Positions 1 through 10,617 of a DNA stretch of 64,000 bases are shown one piece after another. The position numbers and the translations under genes are program-made. Every line of letters starts with the position of its first letter. Within the stretch, counting starts at the first letter, position 1. The notes beneath the pieces were generated by a model. It did no database searches. It had not been told where the DNA came from and saw nothing but the letters and a program-made list of their open reading frames with translations. The DNA is from Girardinichthys multiradiatus (Eukaryota > Chordata > Actinopteri > Cyprinodontiformes > Goodeidae): the NCBI RefSeq assembly GCF_021462225.1, contig NC_061816.1:15029390-15093389 (forward strand). Reading direction: 5' to 3'.

Positions 1-2176
1 CATGCTTGACACATTTTTTGACATGTTTGAACAGTTTTTGGCAGCTTGAAAGTCTCTTTCGAAGGTTTTTATCCTGTTACGTCAAGATCATACAGACCTT
101 AAACATGATGGTGGCAGTTTGATGGTCAATGTGTTGTGACTGATAGAACCTTAAATTCTGCTCTTTTTTAGAAAATCCTTCAGAAGAATTTTCAGCCAAG
201 TTCATTTGGGTTATGCAGCAGGAATATGATTTAAAGTTTATTAGCAAGTCCTCCTCATCATAATTTGAGGGTTGTTTGTGGGACCAAAGTGCAGACAGAA
301 ACTCGGAAGCAACATGGTGAGTTAAAGGATTCAATGATAACCAAAAGACAACAACTTACAGTGAGAACAACAGAGAACTAATACAACGAGGGAGGTGTGG
401 AGAATAACATTAGATACAGGTGTGTCAATCAGGGGATATGTGGAGCAGCTGAGACAAAAGGTAAGCACAGAGACTGAGGAAAGGAGACTTATAAACAATG
501 AGAAGTTAAACTAAGACACAAGGAAACACCTAACCAGGGAGAAAGGCAAATATTAACCTATGGGTAATAAATTAGAATATACAAGGTACAGAACACAGGA
601 ATGAACTAAGAAACTAAACACAAATAAATTAACTTATAAGGCAATAACTAACTGACATTAACACAGAGAAATTGATGACATATGGCAAGAATATAGAAAA
701 CAAATAAACAACAAGGAAAATGGTGAAAACACAAACACAAATTAAATTCAAAACCGAACACCCAAGGATCATGACACCTCTGAATAGCTTACAAATCCAA
801 TAAAAATGTTAGAAACAGCTTAAATTTCTATGCAAGGTAGAGTTGGCCACAATGCCTCTACATTGGTTTAAAAGACTGACTGGTAGTTTGCAAATGATGG
901 CATTTGTTGCTGCCAAGGAAAGCACAATTTTTATTAGGATTTGGAGGACATTACATTTTCACAAAAGGCCAGGGTGTAACTGAAATAATCATTTAAAAAC
1001 AGATTGTTGTAGTATTCAGATTATCTTTATCTAATGTCGAAATTAATAATAATAATAATAATCTTAAAGATTAAATAAAAAAGAAGAAACAAGAAATCTG
1101 TAAGAGGCAATGTAAATGTCTGTAGTTTTGCTGTTTTTCTTTGGTTGGTGGTCATATCATTGCTATATATTTTAATTGTATAATCTAAGTTTGCTCATCT
1201 GGCCATAATTTAAGTTTTATATTTATCAAAAAAATCATACATTCAGCCCATTTTGCCTTTTATTTGCATTCTCTTTTATATCACTAAGGAAAAACATCTA
1301 AAACATAATCACCTGCAAAAGCTGAATCAGGGTAAACACATTTATCTTCTCCTAAAGCATAGTTACAATTAGTGGCATGCATTTCACATAATGGTTTCAC
1401 ATTGGTTTTCATAAATCCCTCCCTGTCTAAGTCATAAATCTTTTCAAGAATACTTTTTCCTTCCTCAGTTTGAATGCCCTTTTAATGGATCTTATTTACA
1501 ATGGCTCACCAGGGGCATTTTATTGCTGCTGAAAATCTCTAATGAAATCAAGCTCTTTCTTTTGGACAAACACTGGTCAACATTCATCATGCCACACCTT
1601 TTTACCGAGTACATCTAAAAAGGCTTTATACTATTGAATGTCATTGAGATGGAGAAAGTAACCAGATGGGCTCCTGCCCATTTCATGTAGCATGAATTCA
1701 GAGTTTCAGTACAGGGTAGTTAGTGTTCTGTGACTGAATAACCTATTTTCACAAGTGGATTTATTCCATCTTCAGGGAAAGGATAGATGTATTTGTAAGA
1801 TTAGACAACGGATGAAAATTTCGACCTACATGCAAAACACCATGGGCGTGATCTTCAAAGATCCCAAATAGCGGGTACTAATTTGCATCTACTATAAATA
1901 AATGGCACATGCAATAAGTGGGCAGGTTACGTGCGATTTTAAAAGATTGCGCGTGCAATGGATAGCAGGTGCAAAGCAGGTGCAGACCTGCCTACTTAAA
2001 TTGGAAAATTGCATGTGCTACTGGCTGGAACAAGAGGAAAAGCAAACAGATCCTCTGCTGTGTTGCTAGAAATATACAGGGATTGTTACGCTGCATTATT
2101 ATAGATGATTCAGTTGCAGATTTTTTCCTTCTGTTCCGTTCGGCCCTTGCTTTTCTGGACCGTTACAGTTAGTTAG
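1..2176. other. Intergenic DNA, no gene recognised
   Basis: AT-rich sequence with only short open frames that show no family resemblance. A short (AAT)n run lies near 1045-1065. Around 1860-2010 there is a cluster of GC-richer words repeating variants of GCACATGC, GCGTGCAAT and AGCAGGTGC, which looks like the remains of an interspersed repeat. I cannot assign it to a family. Confidence 0.5.
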
Positions 2177-4212
2177 GCCCGAGCAGGAAACCTGCAAGGG
2201 CCTATTGTAATCGTAGGATTTCTTATTCTTTCTTTTCTCCGCTGGGTCTTTGCGGGGCATTTTGGGGACTTTGCCATGGACGAAAACTCACACAATTTTA
2301 CACAAAATTGTCCCCCACGTGAAATTCTTGTTCCTTCATGTCATTGTCAGTGGGTGAGATAGGCCGAACCGTAAGTCGTAGAGATGTGAAATTTGGCACA
2401 CAGGTAGAGCTATTCAAACTAAGAAAAAAAGTGTCTTGGGGGTATGCCCTAAAATGCACAGGAAGTCGGCCATTTTGGGTCAAAGGCCAATTTTTGGCCT
2501 TTTTTCACTTTTACTCACCTCGAACTTTAATGAACTCCTCCTAGGGATTTTGAGCTATCGGCTTCATATTTGGTCAATATGCAGTTAAGGCATGAGGCAT
2601 TAAAAGTTATCTAAAAATCGTGAGTTTTCCGCCATGTTTAGGGGGCGTGTACGGGGCACGAAAACGGCATTCGCACACAAAGTGAAAAAAATGCAATAAC
2701 CTTCCCAAAGAAACGCCAAATCACACTAAAGTTGGTATGAAGGAGGACCTCCGGGTTTCCAACGATCCTATGGGGTCATATGCTGACATATGCTGGGACA
2801 GGAACAGGAAGTCACTTTTTTTACTTGGAAAGGTCGCCATCTCCCTGTCTACACTCAATCTGCTTCAAACTGTGTCAGGTGACTGATAACTAGTGGGTCT
2901 AACCTTGTTTGAAGCACAGTGACTTTTCATAAAAGGGCATGGCCGTGGTGGCGTGGCGTGGCGAAGTAGGACGTCATGCCATGACCATACGTTTGGCTTT
3001 AATTTCCACATACATCATCTGATCTGCACCAAATTCAATGTGATTGATCCTAGTCCAGTCCCCAAGAGAGATCTGATGACATATTTGGTGGGTGTGGCCT
3101 AATTCGTCCACAGCGCCCCCTAGAAAAAAAAAAAAACTGCCCCAAGCCATGCTTTGACTGAGGAATCTGAAATTTGGTACACATATGTAACTTCTCAGGA
3201 CCTACAAAAAAGTATCTTGGAGCAATTGTCCAAACCCAACAGGAAGTCGGGCATTTTGGATTGAAGTTGCCATTTTGACCCCATTTTTGCTGTTTCCAGC
3301 CCACGTATCTGAGCAAACTCTTCCTACAGCTTTTGGCTTACAGAATTCGAAATCAATGAGTATAGTCTTAAGGCATTGGGGATTAAAAGTTATTAAAAGC
3401 TTTTTGCTACATGAAAGTATGTGGGCATGGCTAAGCCTCAAAATATGACTTCTCGCCATAAAAGACAAAATTGATATAGTTCCTACAAGGAAAGTCACAG
3501 AGACCTGAAACCTTCTGAGATATATCTGCCTCTGGCCATGAACAATATTCAATGATCAGATGCTGACATCATTGAAGCGCCGCCCCCTCAGAACAGGACC
3601 TGTCATGTTTTCCTTTAGAGAATCAATTTTTTATGTTCTTCACCTAATCAATGTGAAACTGTCCCAAGTAACAGATAACATGATGGTCTAAGACAGTAGC
3701 CAGTACTGACTGCTTTAGCTGGAGGGTGCAGCTATGACGGCGTGGCGAATTCTGATGTCACGCCACCCCCATACGTTTGGCTCTAAATTACACATGCATG
3801 GTCCAATTTATTCCAAACTTAATATGGTTGATCTTTGTCAGCCCCCAAACAGCTCTATGGGATTACATTGAAATTTGGATCAATAGTGCCCCCTAGGACA
3901 CTTCAAGGGCTATATCTCCCTCATACATCATCAGATCCACTTGAAATGTAGTCTACATGATCATGAGTTAATGATGGACATGTTTACACAGTCAATTGAT
4001 GACATCACTTTAGCCTCGCTCACTAAGAAACAAATGAGTGTAGCTTCCATATGGAAGGTCCGATTTACTCCAAACTGAATATTGTTGATGTTTGTCAGAC
4101 CCCAAATAGCTCTATTGGATTACATTGAAATTTGGATCAATAGCGCCCCCTAGGACACTTCAAGGGCTATATCTCCCTCATACATCATCAAATCCACTTG
4201 AATGGTAGTATA

Positions 4213-4412
4213 CAGGTCCTTCTCAAAATATTAGCATATTGTGATAAAGTTCATTATTTTCCATAATGTCATGATTAAAATTTAACATTCATATATTTTA
4301 GATTCATTGCACACTAACTGAAATATTTCAGGTCTTTTATTGTCTTAATACGGATGATTTTGGCATACAGCTCATGAAAACCCAAAATTCCTATCTCACA
4401 AAATTAGCATAT
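4213..4412 (+). repeat. Tc1 left terminal inverted repeat
   Basis: 200 bp starting CAGGTCCTTCTCAAAATATT. Reading it against the reverse complement of 5623-5822 I find no mismatch. The match stops after GCATAT at 4412. Long terminal repeats of this kind contain the transposase binding sites at their outer and inner ends in Tc1 families. Confidence 0.93.
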
Positions 4413-4540
4413 CATTAAAAGGGTCTCTAAACGAGCTATGAACCTAATCATCTGAATCAACGAGTTAACTCTAAACACCTGCAAAAGATTCCTGAGGCCT
4501 TTAAAACTCCCAGCCTGGTTCATCACTCAAAACCCCAATC

Positions 4541-5545
4541 ATGGGTAAGACTGCCGACCTGACTGCTGTCCAGAAGGCCACTATTGACACCCTCAAGCAA
4601 GAGGGTAAGACACAGAAAGAAATTTCTGAACGAATAGGTTGTTCCCAGAGTGCTGTATCAAGTCACCTCAGTGGGAAGTCTGTGGGAAGGAAAAAGTGTG
4701 GCAGAAAACGCTGCACAACGAGAAGAGGTGACCGGACCCTGAGGAAGATTGTGGAGAAGGGCCAATTCCAGACCTTGGGGGACCTGCGGAAGCAGTGGAC
4801 TGAGTCTGGAGTAGAAACATCCAGAGCCTCCGTGCACAGGCGTGTGCAGGAAATGGGCTACAGGTGCCGCATTCCCCAGGTCAAGCCACTTTTGAACCAG
4901 AAACAGCGGCAGAAGCACCTGACCTGGGCTACAGAGAAGCAGCACTGGACTGTTGCTCAGTGGTCCAAAGTACTTTTTTTGGATGAAAGCAAATTCTGCA
5001 TGTCATTCGGAAATCAAGGTGCCAGAGTCTGGAGGAAGACTGGGGAGAAGGAAATGCCAAAATGCCAGAAGTCCAGTGTCAAGTACCCACAGTCAGTGAT
5101 GGTCTGGGGTGCCGTGTCAGCTGCTGGTGTTGGTCCACTGTGTTTTATCAAGGGCAGGGTCAATGCAGCTAGCTATCAGGAGATTTTGGAGCACTTCATG
5201 CTTCCATCAGCTGAAAAGCTTTATGGAGATGAAGATTTCCTTTTTCAGCACGACCTGGCACCTGCTCACAGTGCCAAAACCACTGGAAAATGGTTTACTG
5301 ACCATGGTATCACTGTGCTCAATTGGCCTGCCAACTCTCCTGACCTGAACACCATAGAGAATCTGTGGGATATTGTGAAGAGAACGTTGAGAGACTCAAG
5401 ACCCAACACTCTGGATGAGCTAAAGGCCACTATCGAAGCATCCTCGGCCTCCATAAGACCTCAGCAGTGCCACAGGCTGATTGCCTCCATGCCACGCCGC
5501 ATTGAAGCAGTCATTTCTGCCAAAGGATTCCCGACCAAGTATTGA
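4541..5545 (+). CDS. Tc1 transposase, DD34E, apparently intact
   Basis: A 334-residue cut-and-paste transposase of Tc1/mariner type, which excises the element and reinserts it at TA sites. Residues 1-48 look like the first helix-turn-helix of the paired-like DNA-binding region (QKEISERIGCSQSAVSSHL). A basic linker GRKKCGRKR follows at 49-57, then a second helix-turn-helix to about residue 120. The catalytic DDE domain has D148 (in VLFLDESKF), D238 (in FQHDLAPAHS) and E273 (in NSPDLNTIENLW). There are 34 residues between the second D and the E, the Tc1 hallmark. Length is normal for the family, with no frameshift or stop. The ATG is the first in frame, 128 bp inside the left inverted repeat's inner end. 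The segments 4658-4945 minus and 5109-5348 plus are shadow frames. Confidence 0.95.
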   Translation: MGKTADLTAVQKATIDTLKQEGKTQKEISERIGCSQSAVSSHLSGKSVGRKKCGRKRCTTRRGDRTLRKIVEKGQFQTLGDLRKQWTESGVETSRASVHRRVQEMGYRCRIPQVKPLLNQKQRQKHLTWATEKQHWTVAQWSKVLFLDESKFCMSFGNQGARVWRKTGEKEMPKCQKSSVKYPQSVMVWGAVSAAGVGPLCFIKGRVNAASYQEILEHFMLPSAEKLYGDEDFLFQHDLAPAHSAKTTGKWFTDHGITVLNWPANSPDLNTIENLWDIVKRTLRDSRPNTLDELKATIEASSASIRPQQCHRLIASMPRRIEAVISAKGFPTKY

Positions 5546-5622
5546 GTGCATAACTGTACATGATTATTTGAAGGTTGACGTTTTTTGTATTAAAAACACT
5601 TTTCTTTTATTGGTCGAATGAA

Positions 5623-5822
5623 ATATGCTAATTTTGTGAGATAGGAATTTTGGGTTTTCATGAGCTGTATGCCAAAATCATCCGTATTAAGACAATAAAA
5701 GACCTGAAATATTTCAGTTAGTGTGCAATGAATCTAAAATATATGAATGTTAAATTTTAATCATGACATTATGGAAAATAATGAACTTTATCACAATATG
5801 CTAATATTTTGAGAAGGACCTG
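5623..5822 (-). repeat. Tc1 right terminal inverted repeat
   Basis: 200-bp inverted copy of 4213-4412, ending GAGAAGGACCTG at 5822 and followed by the duplicated TA. It contains an AATAAA-like poly(A) signal within 'gacaataaaagacc' near 5690, downstream of the transposase stop. Confidence 0.93.
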
Positions 5823-6146
5823 TACATCATCATGGATCAATGCTGAATATGTTGCCACAGTCAGTTCATGACATCATTTCAGCTTTGCCCACTAATAAAA
5901 AACTGAGTGCAGCTTCCATCTGGAAGGTCCAATTTACTCCAAATTTTGAATGCTTCTCGACACACCAGAACTCTGCATGACCGAAGATCACATGACATGA
6001 CGCTCACAGCACCATCTAGAGGCGACATTTGGAACCGAACAGTGGCCTTGTCGGTGGCGTGCAGCCGGCGATGTCAGGCTCCCGCGATCGCTGCACAGGC
6101 CGAGTTGCGCTGAGGTGCGAGGGCCTTCAATGCTGCTTGCAGGTTT

Positions 6147-8977
6147 AATTAACTTTTGTTGTGCTACTCACAGCAGGTTTGTCATCTGCCCTGACGAGAT
6201 TATTTCTCTTATCTTGCTTGATGTAACTCACAACAAATTGGCCAATCAATATTAACAATATAAAAGACAAATTTGTCTGTTAATTAATTTGTCTTCCTTG
6301 ATCTTTGAGACAATGCCATCTTTGAGAGTATACGTTTGAAGAGTTTGGAGTTTATCATAAATAGCCATAATATGTGCGCGTTTAATTAGTTATGTGCACA
6401 TTTGGCCATGATCAGGTTTGTGCACATTCAGCAGATGATCACTGACAGCAATGTTACGCTGGCATGATGTTGAATGAAGTGTTGCAAGGAGTTTTACCAA
6501 AGCCTTTTTATCCAGACAACAGAAGTTAACTTGATCGGTGAACAGCTGATTGCTCTAAGTTTCAGGCTTCTGGAAGTCCTGAATCAACCTCATTTATTTC
6601 TCCAATGTTTCCTTCAACTCTTCAGCCTCCGGAAGTTACGGTCCTCTGAAACATATGACAACAAAGTTCCTGTTTAACCATCAAAGCCTAGAGCATCAGT
6701 GCCTGCCACTTAAAGGAAGAAAACTGAAGATTAAGTTGTATTTCCTTCAAGAAATCACTCGTTACCAGAAGAAACATCTCCATCTGGTGCATGGATGAAC
6801 CTCCGTCTTCAAAGCCTCTCCAAACTCAATAGTTACAGCATCAGGGAAACACAGGTTGAGTTGATTGATTCATTTCTATTATTGAAATTATTATGTGTTG
6901 CCGAATTTAAGCTGTTACTGACCCCTGCTAAAGTGTTACTAATTAAAGAAAGCACATAAAATTCTAGTTACATCGTGGACATTCAATAATTTGAGTCACC
7001 GTATTTTTGGTTTTTCATTGGTGGTAAAAAGTCTTGTCGCCTGGTTCTGAGATATTTTAGGAGGTTTTTATAGGTTGCCTAAGCCAAGTTTGTTAAAACA
7101 GCGCCCTTGGGGCTCGTGCCGAGCCACTAAAATTAACCTAGCCCATATATCAAGAGCCAGTTGTAAAATTAGGGAATGAGCAGCCGTGAACAAAAGTGAC
7201 TGTTGAAGTGTGAATGACTACTGTGGGCTACTCAGTCGTCCAGACCTCCAGTTGAAGAAGGGGAAAAACTTTTGTATGAAGGCTCTCAGAGGCTAGGCGA
7301 GTCATTTTCTGACACCAGCTTAAACAGAGCTTTCAGTAAACCTGCTTAGTTAGATCTTCCAGGTTTAGGGAAGTCCGGACCCGTTGGATGGAGAGCTGGA
7401 TTGAGCAATCCCCTTAGATATAGTGAAGTAGGAGGGAGGGGTTAACTCATCGGACATCGAAAACCCCCACATGCTGTTCTCAGCCTCTCACTTTTCTCCA
7501 CTATCTCCAGCAATAAGCTAACCATCTCACCCATCATTTCCATCAGATCTGACTCATGTCCCACTTCTTATAAGTTGCCTCTCCTCAGTGCCACCCTGGA
7601 TTTCTCCTGTAAACCCTGAAGAATCATTCACATATATGAATTAATTATTCAAACTTCTCTTTGGTGTCCGTAATTGTTGCCTGCAGGAGGGTCTTAAATA
7701 AAAACATGACAAAGACTCCTTCAACACGTCTATTCCACAGCTCTGTTTCCGTGACTTCTTGTTCTTTTTTTATCCCTCCCAAATATCCTGTTGTCAACAT
7801 ATGATGACTCAGACACTCAAAGAACTTCTCCTTTGTCATTTTTTTCCAGGGTGCCGTTTTACTGCAGATGTTGTCTGAGAGTTCACGCCTGCAGTGTCAG
7901 TAAAAGCTGACAAGCACCGAGCTGTAGCTATGTCACGCGAGGGAGACTTCAATGTACAAAATCTTTCAGCAGTTTATTTGCACTTGAAAGTCTGTGGTAG
8001 ATGCTTTTACATATTATCTATAATGTTCCAAACCAATGCCCCATCCATCAAATATTCTCTTTTATGACAACTCTATGGAAAATGATGAAAGCAAGCAGAT
8101 GCACCAAAAGTATGATAATGATCCACCTATGAACTCTTGAATATTCCCTTAAAGCTGCCTGTCTGCTTCATGTAGACTCTTCACAGAAAATCCAAGACAT
8201 CACATTAGTGGCTCAGCCACTCAAAGAGCTTTAATGTTGGTTAATGTTGAAAGGACAAGAAATCAGCATGCCCAAAAAAGTGACATTTGCATTTGTCACA
8301 TTTTGGGAATTCGTCAAATGAAATTTTGACAGTTTAAACAATATTTGACTATAACTCAATATTCCAACTTGTATTCTACAAAAAGCAAATTTGAAAACTT
8401 TTTCGTGACCCCAGTTGTACACCAACATACAGCTACTGTGTAATTACACAGGGTATATGAAAAACCTTTTTTTTTTATTCACGGACCAATGAGCTATCGT
8501 GTAGTGATGAGATGTTTTAGCTTATGGGCATTTTGCAGTGTATAGAACCCTCCTCTTCTGATGAGATAGTTACCTTTGGCTTTAGAATGGAGGCAAAGTT
8601 TGCATTTTACTGTCTTTTTCAATACAGAGAATACAATTGTAGAATAACTGAGATGTTGTTAATGTTATCGTATCTATTAAGTCATGACTGTTTTTCCCAT
8701 CACAAGGTGGCATGAAAATATCTGTTATTGTAAGCAAGCATATTCTTGCTTCTTTTTTCAAGAAATGTCATTCAAACTACTCAATCCAATGTAAATGTGC
8801 TAATCTCTATCAAAACAACACTCTGGCAATAAATTATACTAACAACAAGTAATGTGTGATGACATTTTTCTTTTAGAAGATACATCAGTATAATCTATAA
8901 TGAAGTAAATGTGTCATATTACAGCATGAACCAGGAGACTCTAGAGGAGCACAAAACACAGGTAAGAATAATTTAAA
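6147..8977. other. Intergenic DNA, no gene recognised
   Basis: Ordinary AT-rich sequence with short, unrelated open frames on both strands. I see no repeat boundaries, RNA gene or protein domain. A short poly(T) run lies at about 8467-8477. Confidence 0.5.
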
Positions 8978-9434
8978 TGGGGTCAATTTAAATTTATTGA
9001 AAGATAGTTTTCTGGCAGTGATGGCACTCCGTAGCTGTCTGAGAGAGAGAGAGAGGCTTTTACCAGCTTGAAGGGAGACTGAACCACGGCGGGTAATCTG
9101 GGAAGAAGGTTCACTGACATCTAACCAGAAACGTGACAGGGCTAGGCGAATCCAGAGTAGGGTTCAGCTGGCAGCAACCTTTTGGAGAACAGAGCAGGGT
9201 TAAGCAACCAACTGGTCAAGACAAATGCAAGAACAGAGCAAGGGTTGCTGGTCTGATTACCACTCAGGTAGAGATAACAATCCTACACCTCCTCCAAGGT
9301 CTCAGCAGCTTTTAAGCTCCTCAGGTGATTGGTCTTAATAGGAAACAGCTGTGCAGCTGCACCTGCCTGCCTCACCCTGGTGGAGTGAATGAGAAACAAC
9401 ACAAAACAACCAACCTGCACATAGTGGCCTAACA
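8978..9434 (-). mobile_element. Probable solo or partial LTR, minus strand
   Basis: Read on the minus strand, the segment starts TGTTAGGCCACTATG at 9434. It has a promoter-like stretch (gagcttaaaagctg) near 9315, then a pyrimidine-rich region with a (GA)n run on the plus strand near 9041-9054. It ends shortly after an AATAAA signal (plus-strand tttatt near 8993-8998), with CCCCA at 8978. That order (TG start, TATA-like box, poly(A) signal, CA end) is what a retroelement LTR shows. I could not find a convincing 5-bp target duplication or an attached coding part, so the limits are approximate and another repeat type is possible. Confidence 0.4.
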
Positions 9435-10224
9435 AAATGTGTAAATGCAGGTTAAACCTTCTGAGAAATAGAGCGAGATATTGTTATAAATCATGTGTTA
9501 ATTTACATAAGTATTACGAGGCTAATCCATATAGCATAGTGGCAAAACTATCTGATGGCAAACTATGACAATTACGTAATGCAAAAGGAGCTTTATGAAA
9601 TAAAAATGGACAAGCATATGATGTAATATGATCTTAAAGATAAAAAAACACAAAAAAGATTCTACAACATAAATATGTTTTAGAGAAAGATAAACTCTGT
9701 GTACCCTTGTTTCTTACCTAAATTTAAATGGGAAAGCAGCCAACATGTTTTATTGAACAGGCTTGCTGCTGTGGAGCATACATGTGCATAGGAAAGTGCC
9801 AAGGAATAAAGATGTTAGTAGTGATCATGGAGAATAATGTGTTTATGCCAATCAATTTGGGAAGGTCAACTCATTTCCAAACTATGTGAAGGTCCTTGGA
9901 CAGATAAGACCAAAGCAGATAATATTGGACAAGTTGCCTTTATTGAAATGACCATGAACACCATCTTATATATAATATAAAAGACCATATTTGAGGCTGT
10001 CTGTCTGGCAGCTGAAGATTGGCTTGAAAGGCACCAAAACCAGAACAACAAACTGATTGTAAACAAGAATCGGGGTTTAGCAATGGACCAGCCCAGACCA
10101 CAGCTTGATTGAAAAGCTTTACAAATTACAATTTCAAGTTATAACTGCTCAAGATGTGTCTTAATGTAACTGAATCATGGGATATACTTAAAAAATGGCA
10201 GACATGAAAGAGGTTGCACTATTT
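9435..10224. other. Intergenic DNA, nothing recognised
   Basis: AT-rich sequence without a supported gene, repeat boundary or RNA element. Confidence 0.5.
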
Positions 10225-10617
10225 TTCCAATGACTCTATACCACCGTAGGGTGGCCGGGCACTCCCTTAGAGATAGGGTGAGGAGCTCGGCCATCCGGGA
10301 GGGGCTCGGAGTAGAGCCGCTGCTTCTCCACATCAAGAGGAGCAAGTTGAGGTGGCTCGGGCATCTATACCGGATGCCTCCTGGACGCCTTCCTCGAGGT
10401 GTTCCAGGCACGTCCCACCGGGAGGAGGCCCAGGGGACGGCCCAGGACACGCTGGAGGGACTATGTCTCTCGGCTGGCCTGTGAACGCCTTGGGCTCCCC
10501 CCGGAGGTGCTGGAAGAGGTGTCTGGGGAGAGGGACGTCTGGGCGTCTCTGCTGAGTCTGCTGCCCCCGCGACCCGGTCCCGGATAAAGCGGAAGACGAC
10601 GAGTACGAGTACGAGTC
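10225..10617 (+). pseudogene. 5'-truncated LINE, C-terminal end of ORF2
   Basis: A GC-rich island in AT-rich surroundings encoding the C-terminal end of a non-LTR retrotransposon polyprotein common in fish genomes. The first part (10230 to about 10400) reads RVRSSAIREGLGVEP and LRWLGHLYRMPPGRLPRG. A frameshift near 10400 moves the frame to 10399-10587, which reads RPRGRPRTRWRDYVSRLA and VWASLLSLLPPRPGPG before a stop. The tail after the stop ends in short GAGTAC-like repeats. Reverse transcriptase and endonuclease are absent, as expected for incomplete target-primed reverse transcription. Family is certain as a LINE; the clade is not determined. The long minus-strand open frames here (10175-10654 and 10333-10647) are shadows produced by the GC-rich composition. 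Confidence 0.8.

Larger units (their letters stand above)
4213..5822 (+). mobile_element. Tc1-type DNA transposon, complete
   Basis: A 1610-bp element bounded by 200-bp terminal inverted repeats that begin CAGGTCCTTCTC and end GGACCTG. It is flanked by the TA dinucleotide at 4211-4212 and 5823-5824, the standard Tc1/mariner target duplication. One uninterrupted transposase frame lies inside. The two inverted repeats appear identical when read against each other, which implies a recent insertion. It sits inside an older non-coding repeat. Family is clear; whether it is still mobile is inference. Confidence 0.95.
3790..5950. repeat. 257-bp tandem duplication, second unit split by Tc1
   Basis: The segment beginning GATTACATTGAAATTTGG at 3861 recurs at 4118, exactly 257 bp on, with only a few substitutions over about 90 bp. 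The next shared phrase, cagtcaattgatgac at 3989, reappears as cagtcagttcatgac at 5858, a distance of 1869. Subtracting the Tc1 length (1610) and its duplicated TA (2) gives 257 again. So the Tc1 landed inside the second unit of an existing two-unit tandem repeat. Confidence 0.8.
2177..6146. repeat. Composite non-coding interspersed repeat, interrupted by a Tc1 element
   Basis: A stretch with internally repeated, diverged sub-units and no convincing coding frame. Similar blocks recur: an 'aatttggNacacA ... acaggaagtcgg' block near 2390-2480 and again near 3170-3255; a 'gtggcgaa ... catacgtttggct' block near 2955-3000 and again near 3745-3785; and phrases around 'gcgccccctag' near 3113, 3890 and 4143. 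The 11-bp word AAACCTGCAAG at 2188-2198 recurs inverted at 6136-6146, next to GGGCC motifs at both ends, which suggests the approximate limits. The class is not evident to me. Removing the nested Tc1 (4213-5822) leaves about 2.36 kb. The short open frames on both strands here are by-products of the repeat. Confidence 0.6.

Noticed and set aside
3202..3552. 116-codon minus-strand frame (also 3050-3316)
   Set aside because: These lie in a repeated non-coding element; no domain is seen and the repeated copy does not keep the frame.
4658..4945. Minus-strand open frame of 95 codons, and plus-strand frame 5109-5348
   Set aside because: Both overlap the intact Tc1 transposase in other frames and show no features of their own.
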